A stretch of DNA of 64,000 nucleotides from Pseudonocardia sp. C8. Its GTDB lineage: Bacteria > Actinomycetota > Actinomycetes > Mycobacteriales > Pseudonocardiaceae. A program made the translations under genes and the position numbers. The stretch is taken from positions 632,001-696,000 of the forward strand of contig NZ_JACMTR010000002.1 of the NCBI RefSeq assembly GCF_014267175.1. The letters run 5' to 3'. Positions 26,422-34,403 of the stretch are shown here, one piece after another (the stretch's first letter is position 1; each line of letters opens with the position of its first letter). Under the pieces are notes generated by a model. It was given only the letters and a program-made list of their open reading frames with translations, ran no database searches and had not been told where the DNA came from.

Positions 26422-27969
26422 ATGACCGAGACCCCGGATCCCCGGGACGGTGACGGCCGGGACGACGGCACTGCCCCGGTCCGGCTGCGGCCCCGCCCGC
26501 TCGACCGGACGGACCCCGATCCCGCCGAGCGCGCCACGTTCGGCCGCCCCGCCGGGGTCGAGTCGTCGTTCGCCCCGCCGCCGTCCCACACCGCACGTGA
26601 CGACGGCCGGTCCGCGGCGCCACCCCCCACCGCCGCGGTCGCCCGGGCCTTCGGGCGCCCGTCCGGGGACCGGGCCGGGCTGCAGCGCCCGCCGGGATCG
26701 TCCCCGGACGGGCCGGCCACCCCCGGTGAGCAGAGCAGGGAGCCGTTCTGGCCCGGCGGATCCCCCGGCGACCCCTGGCGGGACCCGGGGACCCCGGTCG
26801 TCGCCGCGCCCCCGCCCCGCGACGCCGACCCGGCACCGGGCCCGGTTCCGGACGCCCCGCGGCTGAGCGTCCGCGAGGTGCTCTTCGGCCGGCGGGTCCA
26901 GCCCCGGGCACTGGCCATCCTGGGCGCGCTGGCGCTCGGCGTCGGGGCGCTCGGCGGTGTCGTCGGGCACTGGACGGCGTCCGGCGCGAGCGCGCTGACC
27001 AGCCCCGGAGCGGTGCTGGCCACGGCGGAGGAGGCGAAGGAGCGGCCGCCCGGCTCGGTGCCCGACGTCGCGGGCCGGGTCCTGCCGTCGGTCGTCTCGC
27101 TGGAGGTGACCGTCGGGAACCAGGCAGGCAACGGCTCCGGTGTCGTCATCGACCCGGAGGGCTACGTCCTGACCAACGACCACGTCGTCGCCCCCGCCAC
27201 CGGGCCCGGCCAGGGCACGGTCGAGGCGGTGTTCGCCGACGGGTCCCGGCTGCCCGCCACCGTGGTCGGCACGGACCCGCTGACCGACCTGGCCGTGGTG
27301 AAGGTGCCGGTCGCGAACCCGACCGTGGCCGCGATCGGCCGGTCGGCAGAGCTCGCCGTCGGCGACGCCGTCGTCGCGATCGGGTCGCCGTTCGGGCTGG
27401 CGGGCACGGTCACGACGGGCATCGTCTCGGCCGTCGACCGGCCGGTGCGGCTCGACCCGGAGGGCAGCGGCGGCGACGCGGTGATCGACGCCGTGCAGAC
27501 CGACGCCGCGATCAACCCCGGCAACTCCGGCGGCCCGCTGGTGGACGCGACCGGCGCCGTCGTCGGGATCAACACCGCGATCCGCAGCGCCGGGAGCGCC
27601 GAGTCCGGCGGGGAGGGCGGCTCGATCGGGCTCGGGTTCGCGGTCCCGATCGACGACGCCCGCGCCGTCGCGGAGGAGCTGATCCGGACCGGCCGGGTCG
27701 TGCACGCCGACCTGGGCGTGAACGCCCGCTCGGTGACCGACGGGACGACCGACGGCGCCCAGGTCCAGAACGTCGTCGCCGGCGGCCCCGCGGCGGTGGC
27801 CGGGATCGCCGACGGCGACGTCGTCGTGCGGGTCGCGGGCCGGGCCATCGCGGGCGCCGACGAGCTCGTCGTCGCCGTCCGCGAGCACGAGCCGGGCGCG
27901 CAGGTCCCGATCGAGCTGGTGCGCCAGGGGCGCCCGCTCACCGTGACCGCGACGCTCGGGCAGCGCTAG
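26422..27969 (+). CDS. htrA: HtrA/DegP-like serine protease
   Basis: A membrane-anchored serine protease of envelope quality control, 515 aa. About 150 Pro-rich cytoplasmic residues precede one membrane helix (ALAILGALALGVGALGGVVG). The protease domain carries His254 (TNDHVV), Asp289 (LTDLAVV) and Ser369 (GNSGGP). A C-terminal PDZ domain follows (NVVAGGPAAVAGIADGDVVVR). The N-terminal tail encodes PGEQSREP from a copy of the window's repeat (26725-26738). ATG 26422 follows GGAG by 5 nt; an in-frame GTG at 26404 has no good ribosome site. Confidence 0.93.
   Translation: MTETPDPRDGDGRDDGTAPVRLRPRPLDRTDPDPAERATFGRPAGVESSFAPPPSHTARDDGRSAAPPPTAAVARAFGRPSGDRAGLQRPPGSSPDGPATPGEQSREPFWPGGSPGDPWRDPGTPVVAAPPPRDADPAPGPVPDAPRLSVREVLFGRRVQPRALAILGALALGVGALGGVVGHWTASGASALTSPGAVLATAEEAKERPPGSVPDVAGRVLPSVVSLEVTVGNQAGNGSGVVIDPEGYVLTNDHVVAPATGPGQGTVEAVFADGSRLPATVVGTDPLTDLAVVKVPVANPTVAAIGRSAELAVGDAVVAIGSPFGLAGTVTTGIVSAVDRPVRLDPEGSGGDAVIDAVQTDAAINPGNSGGPLVDATGAVVGINTAIRSAGSAESGGEGGSIGLGFAVPIDDARAVAEELIRTGRVVHADLGVNARSVTDGTTDGAQVQNVVAGGPAAVAGIADGDVVVRVAGRAIAGADELVVAVREHEPGAQVPIELVRQGRPLTVTATLGQR
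26725..26738 (-). repeat. Dispersed repeat copy inside htrA
   Basis: GGTGAGCAGAGCAG on the plus strand, preceded by CCCC, is the reverse complement of the repeat core. It is read in frame as GEQSR in the disordered N-terminal tail of HtrA. Confidence 0.6.
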
Positions 27970-28020
27970 GAAGCCGGGCGCGCGGGGCGGCCGAGCGGCG
28001 GCGCGCCGTACCCTGTCGGT

Positions 28021-28467
28021 GTGTTCGAGAACATCGGCATGTGGGAGATCCTCGTCCTCGTGGTCGCGGGTCTCTTCATCCTCGGCCCGGAGCGGCTCCC
28101 CGAGGCCGCCCGCTGGCTGGGCAGCGCCGTGCGCCAGGTCAAGGAGTACGCGACCGGCGCCCAGAACCACCTGAAGTCCGAGCTCGGCCCGGAGTTCGAC
28201 CAGATCCGGCAGCCGCTCGACGACCTGCGCAGCCTGCGGTCGTTCAACCCGCGCCGGGCGATCACCCGGACCCTGTTCGACGACGGCCCGTCCCCGTCGA
28301 ACGGCCACGCCGCGGGCGCTGCCGGAGCCGCGGCTGCCGGCGCGGCGTCGAGCACCTCGTCGAGCACCCCGGCACCGGCCGCTCCCGCGGACCCGCCCCC
28401 GGCCCGCCCCGCACCGCAGCCGCTGGCCGCGGGCGAGCAGCCCCCGGTCGACCCCGACGCCACCTGA
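28021..28467 (+). CDS. tatB: Sec-independent translocase protein TatB
   Basis: TatB works with TatC to recognise twin-arginine signal peptides of folded proteins. The 148-aa protein has the typical N-terminal helix [20 protein letters not shown], the hinge [14 protein letters not shown] and an amphipathic helix ([20 protein letters not shown]). The last 55 residues are Ala/Pro/Ser-rich and look disordered. TatA and TatC are not in the window. GTG 28021 lies 6 nt after TACCCT, so it may be leaderless. Its place after htrA is the same in mycobacteria. Confidence 0.92.
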   Translation: MFENIGMWEILVLVVAGLFILGPERLPEAARWLGSAVRQVKEYATGAQNHLKSELGPEFDQIRQPLDDLRSLRSFNPRRAITRTLFDDGPSPSNGHAAGAAGAAAAGAASSTSSSTPAPAAPADPPPARPAPQPLAAGEQPPVDPDAT

Positions 28468-28498
28468 CCCCGGCGCCACCCGTCGCGCTCGGTGCGGG

Positions 28499-29905
28499 TC
28501 AGCCCAGCAGCGGCGGTCGGCGCCGGTGGTGCCCGGTCGCCTCCTGGTAGGCGTGCGCGGCGGCCAGCACGCGGGCGTCGGCGTGCCGCGGACCCACGAC
28601 CTGCAGCCCCACCGGCAGTCCCGCGGAGGTGAACCCGCACGGCACCGACGTCGCCGGCTGCTGGGTCATGTTGAACGGGTAGGTGAACGGCGTCCACGAC
28701 GTCCAGCGCGGGTGCGGCCAGCCCTCGGGCACCTCGCGGCCTCCGTCGAACGCCGTGATCGGCAGCGTCGGGGTGAGCAGCAGGTCGTACTCGTCGTGGA
28801 AGGCGCCCATCAGCGTGCCGAGCTCGTTGCGGACGGCCATCGCGCCCAGGTAGTCGAGCGCGGACACCCCCGCGCCCTGCTCGGCGATCTCGACGAGCGC
28901 GGGGTCCATCGCCCGTCGCGCCTCGGCGCCGAGCGGTTCGAGGACCTTCGCCGCCGCGGAGAACCACAGCGTGTGGAACGGTTCGAGCGGGTCGGCGAAC
29001 CCCGGGTCGGCGGTCTCGACGGTCGCGCCGAGCGTGGTGAACACCTCGACGGCGTCGGCGACCAGCGCCGCGATCTCGGGGTCGACCCGGACGAACCCGA
29101 GCGCCGGCGAGAACGCGATCTTCAGGCCCTCCGCGCCGGCGGCCAGCCGCTCGACGGCGGACTCGCGCGGCGCGTCGAACACCCACGGGTCGCGGGTGTC
29201 CGGCTGGGCGACGACGTCGAACAGCAGCGCGGCGTCGGCGACGGTGCGGGTCATCGGGCCGACGTGCGCGAGGGTTCCGAACGCCGAACCGGGGTAGTGG
29301 GCGACGCGGCCGTAGGTGGGCTTGTGCGCGACCGTCCCGGTGAACGCGGCCGGGATGCGGACCGAGCCGCCGGCGTCGGTGCCCAGCGACAGCGCACCCA
29401 TCCCGAGCCCGACCGCGGCGGCGCTGCCCCCGGACGAGCCGCCCGCCGTCTTCGACGGGTCCCACGGGTTCGTGGTGACGCCGGTCAGCGGCGAGTCGGT
29501 GACGCCCTTCCAGGCGAACTCGGGGGTGGTGTTCTTGCCCAGCAGCACCGCACCGGCGGCGCGGACCCGGGCCACGGGCGGGCCGTCGACCTCGAACGGG
29601 CCGTCCGGTGACGTCGTGGTCGACCCCTTGCGGGTCGGCCAGCCGACCGTCAGCAGCATGTCCTTGATCGAGGTCGGGACGCCGTCGAGCGGGCCGGCCG
29701 GCTCGCCGGCCTGCCAGCGGGCCTCGGAGTCCTTGGCCTGGGCCAGCGCCGAGTCCGCGTCGACCAGGCAGTACGCGTTGACCGCCCGGTCGTGCTCGGT
29801 GATCCGGTCCAGCGCGTCCCGGGTCGCCTGCACCGGCGAGATCTCCCCGGAGCGGTAGCCGGCGAGCAGTTCGGTCGCGCTGAGATCCGCCGTCGTCTCG
29901 CTCAC
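28499..29905 (-). CDS. Amidase, amidase-signature family
   Basis: This 468-aa hydrolase should cleave a small amide or hydrolyse an ester in the cytoplasm. The Ser-cisSer-Lys triad is visible: Lys in TSIKDMLL, the Gly/Ser block GGSSGGSAAAV, and the nucleophile region DAGGSVRIPAAF. The C-terminal half has RHADARVLAAAHAYQ, normal for the family. GTG 29905 overlaps the stop of the dehydrogenase gene (GTGA), so both are translated from one message starting near 30923. Specificity cannot be read, but the context (racemase, dehydrogenase, aminotransferase) suggests an amide-containing amino acid or dicarboxylate derivative. Confidence 0.9.
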   Translation of the reverse strand: MSETTADLSATELLAGYRSGEISPVQATRDALDRITEHDRAVNAYCLVDADSALAQAKDSEARWQAGEPAGPLDGVPTSIKDMLLTVGWPTRKGSTTTSPDGPFEVDGPPVARVRAAGAVLLGKNTTPEFAWKGVTDSPLTGVTTNPWDPSKTAGGSSGGSAAAVGLGMGALSLGTDAGGSVRIPAAFTGTVAHKPTYGRVAHYPGSAFGTLAHVGPMTRTVADAALLFDVVAQPDTRDPWVFDAPRESAVERLAAGAEGLKIAFSPALGFVRVDPEIAALVADAVEVFTTLGATVETADPGFADPLEPFHTLWFSAAAKVLEPLGAEARRAMDPALVEIAEQGAGVSALDYLGAMAVRNELGTLMGAFHDEYDLLLTPTLPITAFDGGREVPEGWPHPRWTSWTPFTYPFNMTQQPATSVPCGFTSAGLPVGLQVVGPRHADARVLAAAHAYQEATGHHRRRPPLLG

Positions 29906-30891
29906 GTGTTCCCTCCGGTCGCCGAGCTCACGTACCCGCGTTCCTTGTCCACGACGTTGCGCAGCTCCCGGCCCGCGCGGTAGCGCTCCAGGTTGTCCGC
30001 GAACAGGTCGACGAGCATGTCCCGCCAGCCGACGACGTCGCCGGACATGTGCGGGGAGAGCAGCACGTTCTCCATCGCCCACAGCGGCGAGTCCTCGGGC
30101 AGCGGTTCGACCTCGAACACGTCGAGCGCGGCCCCGGCGATCCGGCCGGTGCGCAGGGCCTCGGTGAGGTCGTCCTGCACGACGAGGGGCCCGCGGCCGA
30201 CGTTGATCACCCGGGCCCGTTCGGGAAGCAGCGCGATCGTGCCGGCGTGCAGCATGCCGCGGGTCGCGTCGGTGAGCGGCGCGGCCAGCACGAGGTGGTC
30301 GGTGTCCGGCAACAGGTCCGGGAGCTCGTCGAAGCCGTGCACGTCGTCCGAGGCGCGCCGCCCGACCAGCCGCACGGTCAGCCCGGCGGCGCCGAGCAGC
30401 TGCGCGATGGCGTGCCCGATCGGCCCGCCTCCGACGACGGTGGCGACCTTCCCGGCGACGGTCTCGGTCTCCCGGTGCTGCCAGCGGCGCTGCTGCTGCA
30501 GCCGCAGCGAACCGGCGGTGTCCTTGGCGAACGCGAGCACGGCGCCGAGCACGAACTCGGCCATCGGCCGGTCGAACACCCCGCGCGAGTTGGTGAGCGT
30601 GACCGGCGTGGCGAGCAGCTCCGGGAAGGCGACCCGGTCGACGCCCGCGCTGGCGGTGTGCACCCAGCGCAGGTCGCCCGCCCGGTCGGCGCTCCAGGCC
30701 TGCTTGACCGCGTCGGAGGTGAAGTCCCAGGTGAGCAGCACGTCGCTGCCGGGCAGTGCCGCGGCCAGCTCGTCGGCGGTCGAGACGAGCCGGAGACGGG
30801 CGTCCCCGATCCGGGACTCGAGGCCGGGCGGGGTGTCGGCGCCGTGCAGCACCGTGATGACAGGTGGGTCCTGACCAGCGGAAACCGGCAA
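29902..30891 (-). CDS. D-2-hydroxyacid dehydrogenase family protein
   Basis: An NAD(P)-dependent oxidoreductase of the D-isomer 2-hydroxyacid family, 329 aa. It has the dinucleotide fold GGGPIGHAIAQLLGAAG and the catalytic Arg (INVGRGPLVV), Glu (FEVEPLPEDSPLW) and His (LLSPHMSG). The start needs care: GTG 30945 lies upstream of the predicted transcription start (near 30923), and GTG 30852 would remove the first beta strand, so TTG 30891, with AGGA 7 nt before it, is preferred. It is divergent from the DUF3830 gene and shares its operator. Confidence 0.82.
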   Translation of the reverse strand: MPVSAGQDPPVITVLHGADTPPGLESRIGDARLRLVSTADELAAALPGSDVLLTWDFTSDAVKQAWSADRAGDLRWVHTASAGVDRVAFPELLATPVTLTNSRGVFDRPMAEFVLGAVLAFAKDTAGSLRLQQQRRWQHRETETVAGKVATVVGGGPIGHAIAQLLGAAGLTVRLVGRRASDDVHGFDELPDLLPDTDHLVLAAPLTDATRGMLHAGTIALLPERARVINVGRGPLVVQDDLTEALRTGRIAGAALDVFEVEPLPEDSPLWAMENVLLSPHMSGDVVGWRDMLVDLFADNLERYRAGRELRNVVDKERGYVSSATGGNT

Positions 30892-30924
30892 AGCACGATC
30901 CTGTCGGTCGGGGGGCGGGCGGCG

Positions 30925-30952
30925 TTGACACGCTAGGAAGCGCACCTAGGAT
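30925..30952 (+). promoter_or_regulatory. Promoter for the DUF3830 gene
   Basis: TTGACA (30925-30930), a 16-bp spacer and TAGGAT (30947-30952). The likely start point, near 30959, lies inside the operator, so a bound repressor would block it. Confidence 0.65.
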
Positions 30953-30958
30953 TGTCAA
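30930..30958 (-). promoter_or_regulatory. Promoter for the dehydrogenase-amidase operon
   Basis: On the minus strand TTGACA (30958-30953), a 17-bp spacer and TAGCGT (30935-30930) give a well-formed promoter. Its -35 box overlaps the operator palindrome. The expected transcript starts near 30923, 32 nt before the TTG at 30891. Confidence 0.65.
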
Positions 30959-30964
30959 CAATCC
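30949..30964. promoter_or_regulatory. GntR-type operator 1
   Basis: GGATTGT-CA-ACAATCC is a perfect 7+7 inverted repeat. Its core TTGTCAACAA fits the TnGTnnACnA pattern of FadR/FCD-type GntR operators. It serves both divergent promoters. The likely regulator is the product of 32290. Confidence 0.65.
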
Positions 30965-31016
30965 ACCTATCCGGTGGAGCGTTCCCCGCACCCACGACCG
31001 GCCCCAGGGGGTCCGA

Positions 31017-31514
31017 GTGTCCAAGCTGATCAGGATCGAACTCGCCAAGCGCGGTGTCTCCTGCACCGCGGAGCTGCTGGAGAAACAGGCGCCGCGGACG
31101 TCGGCCGCGGTGTGGGAGGCGCTCGCCGGCGGCCCGCTGGGCGGCGACGCGCAGCACGCCAAGTACGCGCGCAACGAGGTCTACACGATCGTCCCGCGGT
31201 TCGGGTCACGGATCGGGCAGGAGAACCCGACGGTCACCCCGATCCCCGGCGACGTCTGCTACTTCGACTTCCACGGCGGCATGCTCGACGCCGCGTTCAA
31301 GGACGACCAGGGCATCGACGCCGACGCAGGCGGCATCGACCTGGCGATCTTCTACGGCCGCAACAACCTGCTGCTCAACGGCGACGTCGGCTGGGTCCCG
31401 GGCAACGTGTTCGCCACGATCGTCGAGGGGCTGGACGCGATGGCGACGGCCTGCCACGACGTCTGGCGCTCGGGCAGCGTCGGCGAGCGGCTCGTCTACT
31501 CGCGGGCGTCGTGA
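31017..31514 (+). CDS. DUF3830 protein (cyclophilin-like fold family)
   Basis: A 165-aa protein of the DUF3830 family. It has no signal peptide or membrane segment. Conserved-looking blocks are YARNEVYTIVPRF, PGDVCYFDF and DLAIFYGRNNLL, then WVPGNVFATIV. The family is known to adopt a cyclophilin-like fold, but its function is not established. GTG 31017 follows AGGGGG by 5 nt. Its position with a racemase-like enzyme, dehydrogenase and amidase suggests a role in handling a small carboxylate or amide, which is inference. Confidence 0.82.
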   Translation: MSKLIRIELAKRGVSCTAELLEKQAPRTSAAVWEALAGGPLGGDAQHAKYARNEVYTIVPRFGSRIGQENPTVTPIPGDVCYFDFHGGMLDAAFKDDQGIDADAGGIDLAIFYGRNNLLLNGDVGWVPGNVFATIVEGLDAMATACHDVWRSGSVGERLVYSRAS

Positions 31515-31538
31515 CCCTTGCGGGACGGGCGTGCTCTG

Positions 31539-31553
31539 TAGGATTGTCGACAA
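31539..31553 (+). promoter_or_regulatory. Promoter/GntR operator 2, before the racemase-like gene
   Basis: TAGGAT (31539-31544) is fused to TTGTCGACAA (31544-31553), a perfect 10-bp palindrome, one base before the ATG. The mRNA would be leaderless or nearly so, and repressor binding would cover the start point. Confidence 0.6.
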
Positions 31554-31554
31554 C

Positions 31555-32283
31555 ATGAGCACGGTCGGCATCCTGTACCCCGGCTACTCGGCCGAGGACG
31601 ACTACCCGCGCGCCGAGAAGCTGCTGACGGACGGCAGCAGGCTCCCGCTGGTGCACACCGAGATGAGGGTGGACGCGCACCGCACCGACGCCCTCATCGA
31701 CATCGGCGGCGACGACGTCCTCGCCGAGGGCGCCCGCCGGGTCGCCGAGGAGGCGGGCCCGCTCGACGCGATCGTGTGGGCGTGCACCTCGGGCAGCTTC
31801 ATCTTCGGTCCGGAGGGCGCCGCCCGGCAGGTCGCCGAGCTGGAACGCGCGGCGGGCGTGCCGGCGTCGAGCACGTCGTTCGCGTTCGTGGACGCCTGCC
31901 GGCGGCTCGGCGTGTCGACGGTCGCGGTCGGCGCGACCTACCCGCCGGACGTCGCCGGGGCGTTCGTCCAGTTCCTCACCCACCACGAGATCTCGGTGCT
32001 CACAGTGTCGGCGCGCGACATCATCACCGCGGCGGAGGTCGGGACGCTGCCCACGGCGACCGTGCTGGACTTCGCCGAGGCCGTGTCGTCGGACGCGCCG
32101 CAGGCCGACGCGGTGCTGCTGCCGGACACGGCGCTGCACACCGTGGAGATCCTGGACGCGCTCGACGCCCGGGTCGGCAAGCCGGTCCTGACCGCCAACC
32201 AGGTCAGCATCTGGCAGGGCCTGCGGCTGGCGGGCTCCGACATCGACCGCCCCGGCCTGGGTGCACTGTTCCGGAAGGGGTGA
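31555..32283 (+). CDS. Asp/Glu racemase or maleate isomerase family protein
   Basis: A cofactor-independent enzyme family that uses two Cys residues as acid/base or nucleophile (racemases, maleate cis-trans isomerase, arylmalonate decarboxylase). In this 242-aa protein the first Cys is present (VWACTSGS, Cys77). The second is replaced: where the family has a CT motif, LPDTALHT is read, with Asp191 at the Cys position. The C-terminal ANQVSIWQGLR matches the family. The activity may therefore be decarboxylase- or isomerase-like rather than true racemase. ATG 31555 directly follows the operator. The GntR gene follows after 6 bp. Confidence 0.78.
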   Translation: MSTVGILYPGYSAEDDYPRAEKLLTDGSRLPLVHTEMRVDAHRTDALIDIGGDDVLAEGARRVAEEAGPLDAIVWACTSGSFIFGPEGAARQVAELERAAGVPASSTSFAFVDACRRLGVSTVAVGATYPPDVAGAFVQFLTHHEISVLTVSARDIITAAEVGTLPTATVLDFAEAVSSDAPQADAVLLPDTALHTVEILDALDARVGKPVLTANQVSIWQGLRLAGSDIDRPGLGALFRKG

Positions 32284-32289
32284 GAGGGC

Positions 32290-32967
32290 GTGGGCCTGGA
32301 CGCCTCGGAGCTGGAGCCGGTCAGCCGGCGGTCCACGGCGGAGATCGTCGCGGACCGGATCCGGACCGCGATCATGCGTGGCACGTTCGCGCCCGGGACC
32401 CAGCTCGGTGAGGTGGACCTGGCCGCACGGCTCGGCGTCAGCCGCGGGCCGCTGCGCGAGGCGATGCAGCGCCTGGTGGCCGAGGGCCTGCTGCGCAGCG
32501 AGCGGCACCGCGGGCTGTTCGTGCGCGAGCTGGGCCCGGACGACGTCCGCGACGTCTACCTGGCCCGCACCGCGGTCGAGCGGGCGGCCGCGCTCCAGGT
32601 CCTCGCCGGGGACCGCAGGGCCGCCGTCGTCGCGCTGGAGATCCCGCTGGGGGCCATGGCGGCGGCGGCCGCCGCCGGTGACGCGGTCGCGCTGGCCGAC
32701 GCCGACCACGACTTCCACGCCGCGCTCGTCGCCGCGTCCGGGAGCCCGCGGCTGCGCCGGATGACCGAGGGGCTGCTGGTCGAGACCCGGATGTGCCTGG
32801 CCGCGTTCCAGAAGACGGCGCCACCGGCCCCGCAGCTGCTGGCCGAACACGAGCGGCTCCGCGACGCGCTGCGCGACGGGCGGAGCGAGCTGCTGCTGGA
32901 CCGGCTGGCCGCGCACATGGACGACGCCGTGCACCGGATCCTGGCGGCGATGCCCGGCGCGGCGTGA
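32290..32967 (+). CDS. GntR-family regulator, FCD domain
   Basis: A metabolite-sensing repressor, 225 aa. The N-terminal winged helix is TAEIVADRIRTAIMRGTFAP, then LAARLGVSRGPLREAMQRLV with the recognition helix. The C-terminal FCD domain has the metal/ligand residues Asp and His in DADHDFHAALV, His in LAEHERLRDAL and His in LAAHMDDAVH. GTG 32290 follows GAGAGGG, 6 bp after the racemase-like stop, so the regulator is in the operon it probably controls through TTGTCGACAA. Its ligand is likely an organic acid of the pathway (inference). Confidence 0.9.
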   Translation: MGLDASELEPVSRRSTAEIVADRIRTAIMRGTFAPGTQLGEVDLAARLGVSRGPLREAMQRLVAEGLLRSERHRGLFVRELGPDDVRDVYLARTAVERAAALQVLAGDRRAAVVALEIPLGAMAAAAAAGDAVALADADHDFHAALVAASGSPRLRRMTEGLLVETRMCLAAFQKTAPPAPQLLAEHERLRDALRDGRSELLLDRLAAHMDDAVHRILAAMPGAA

Positions 32968-33032
32968 CCCGGGCCGGCGTGCGCCCGGTGTGAGACCGCG
33001 CGCTGGGCGAACCACCAGGTCGTTGCTGTACG

Positions 33033-33038
33033 TAAGGT
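33033..33038 (+). promoter_or_regulatory. Candidate -10 box of the AEC carrier
   Basis: TAAGGT, 8 nt before the GTG. The carrier could thus have its own leaderless promoter as well as read-through from the GntR operon. Confidence 0.35.
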
Positions 33039-33046
33039 AAGGGCAC

Positions 33047-33976
33047 GTGACGGGCGTGCTCGAGGGTTTCCTGGTCATCGGCGTCGTCGTCGGTGCGGGA
33101 TACCTCGTCGGCCGCGCCGGCCTGCTCGGCGAGCACGGCTCGCGGGTGCTGGCCCGGGCCGCGTTCTTCGTGGCGACGCCCGCGCTGCTGTTCTCCACGC
33201 TCTCGCACGCCGACGTGGGTGCGGTCTTCTCCTCGGGGCTGCTCGTCACCGCGGTCACCAGCTCGCTCGCGTGCCTGCTGTTCGTGCCGGTCGCGCTGGC
33301 GCGCCGCCGCCCGGCGGGGGAGGCCGTCGTCGGGTCGATGGCGTCCGGCTACGTCAACGCCGGCAACCTCGGCATCCCGATCGCGACCTACGTGCTCGGC
33401 GACCCGGCGGCCGTCGCGCCGGTGCTGCTGTTCCAGCTCGCGGTGCTGACCCCGCTGTTCACCACGCTGATGGACGTCCTGCCCGGCGACGGCCGCGGCG
33501 AGCGACCGGGCTGGGCCCGGGTCGTGCTTGCGCCGCTGCGGAACCCGATCGCGATCGCCACCGCCGCCGGGCTGGTCGTGTCCGGGACCGGCATGCAGCT
33601 GCCCGAGCCGGTGACGGCGCCGGTCGAGCTGCTCGCGGACCTCGCCGTGCCGGCGATGCTGCTGGCGTTCGGACTGTCGCTGCACGGGGCCCGGCGCCCC
33701 GGCACCGGTCCGACGGCCGGCTCGGTGTGGAGCGCGGTCGCGATCAAGAACGTGGGGCACCCGCTGCTCGCCTGGGCGTTCGCCGCCGGGGTGCTCGGGC
33801 TGACCGGGCCGGCGTTGCTGGCGGCCGTCGTGCTGGCGGCCCTGCCGACCGCCCAGAACGTCTTCGGCTACGCCGTGCGCTACGAGCGCGCCGTCACCCT
33901 GGCCCGGGACGCCGCACTGGCCACGACCCTCGCAGCGGTGCCGGTCCTGCTGGTCATCGCCGCCCTACTGGCCTGA
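33047..33976 (+). CDS. AEC (auxin efflux carrier) family transporter
   Basis: A secondary membrane carrier, 309 aa, with about ten hydrophobic segments in two repeats, usual for the AEC/BASS-fold group that moves malonate, malate and other organic acids. Family features include GYVNAGNLGIPIATYVLG in the first half, NPIAIATAAGLVVSGTG in the middle and LAALPTAQNVFGYAVRYE near the end. It lies 79 bp after the GntR gene. Its presence supports a pathway for uptake of a carboxylate handled by the neighbouring enzymes. The substrate is not known. Confidence 0.87.
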   Translation: MTGVLEGFLVIGVVVGAGYLVGRAGLLGEHGSRVLARAAFFVATPALLFSTLSHADVGAVFSSGLLVTAVTSSLACLLFVPVALARRRPAGEAVVGSMASGYVNAGNLGIPIATYVLGDPAAVAPVLLFQLAVLTPLFTTLMDVLPGDGRGERPGWARVVLAPLRNPIAIATAAGLVVSGTGMQLPEPVTAPVELLADLAVPAMLLAFGLSLHGARRPGTGPTAGSVWSAVAIKNVGHPLLAWAFAAGVLGLTGPALLAAVVLAALPTAQNVFGYAVRYERAVTLARDAALATTLAAVPVLLVIAALLA

Positions 33977-34022
33977 TCCCGATCATCCCCGCCCGCCCGG
34001 GCGGTGCCCTGCTCGCACCGCT

Positions 34023-34036
34023 CTGCTCTGCTCACC
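34023..34036 (+). repeat. Dispersed repeat copy before the MITE-like element
   Basis: CTGCTCTGCTCACC followed by GGGGCGC, 44 bp before the next copy. Same variant as copy 1 in the GNAT gene. Confidence 0.7.
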
Positions 34037-34057
34037 GGGGCGCACCACCGGCCCGGA

Positions 34058-34366
34058 CCTGGGCCTTTGCTCTGCTCACCTCTGCGCATACCCCTCGGGG
34101 GCGGGCCTCACGGGATCAGAGCCGGCGAGGTGTGGGCGCCGTCCTCACCCGTTCCGTCGAGGCGCACGTTTCCTCCCGGCCCGCGGCGGGTTCGTGCAGA
34201 TGACGTTCGACCTGGCCGTCGGTCAGCACGATGTCGACCGTGCCAGGGCGGGAACGTGCAGGTCGACGCACCGTCGCGAGTCGATCAGCGCGTTCCCGCC
34301 GTGAGCAGGGCAGATTCGTGCGGATCACGGGGTGGCGCGCCCCGGTGAGCAGAGCAAAGGCCCAGG
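34058..34366. mobile_element. MITE-like element with 23-bp terminal inverted repeats
   Basis: Positions 34058-34080 and 34344-34366 are perfect 23-bp inverted repeats containing the repeat core TTTGCTCTGCTCACC. They enclose 263 bp with no transposase, an inner 10-bp inverted repeat (GGCGGGAACG at 34247, CGTTCCCGCC at 34291) and a weak internal copy (34301). The flanks show GGA on both sides (34055-34057 and 34367-34369), as expected for a 3-bp target duplication. Non-autonomous mobility is inferred. Confidence 0.5.
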
Positions 34367-34403
34367 GGAAGCCCCTTGCCCCGGGCCGGGACTCGTGGTT
34401 CCC

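Noticed and set aside
30892..30945. GTG 30945 as start of the D-2-hydroxyacid dehydrogenase
   Set aside because: It lies upstream of the predicted transcription start near 30923 and would add 18 residues with no family similarity; TTG 30891 has a ribosome site.
34089..34343. Small minus-strand frame inside the MITE-like element
   Set aside because: No start signal, repeat-derived sequence at its ends, and no transposase-like motif.
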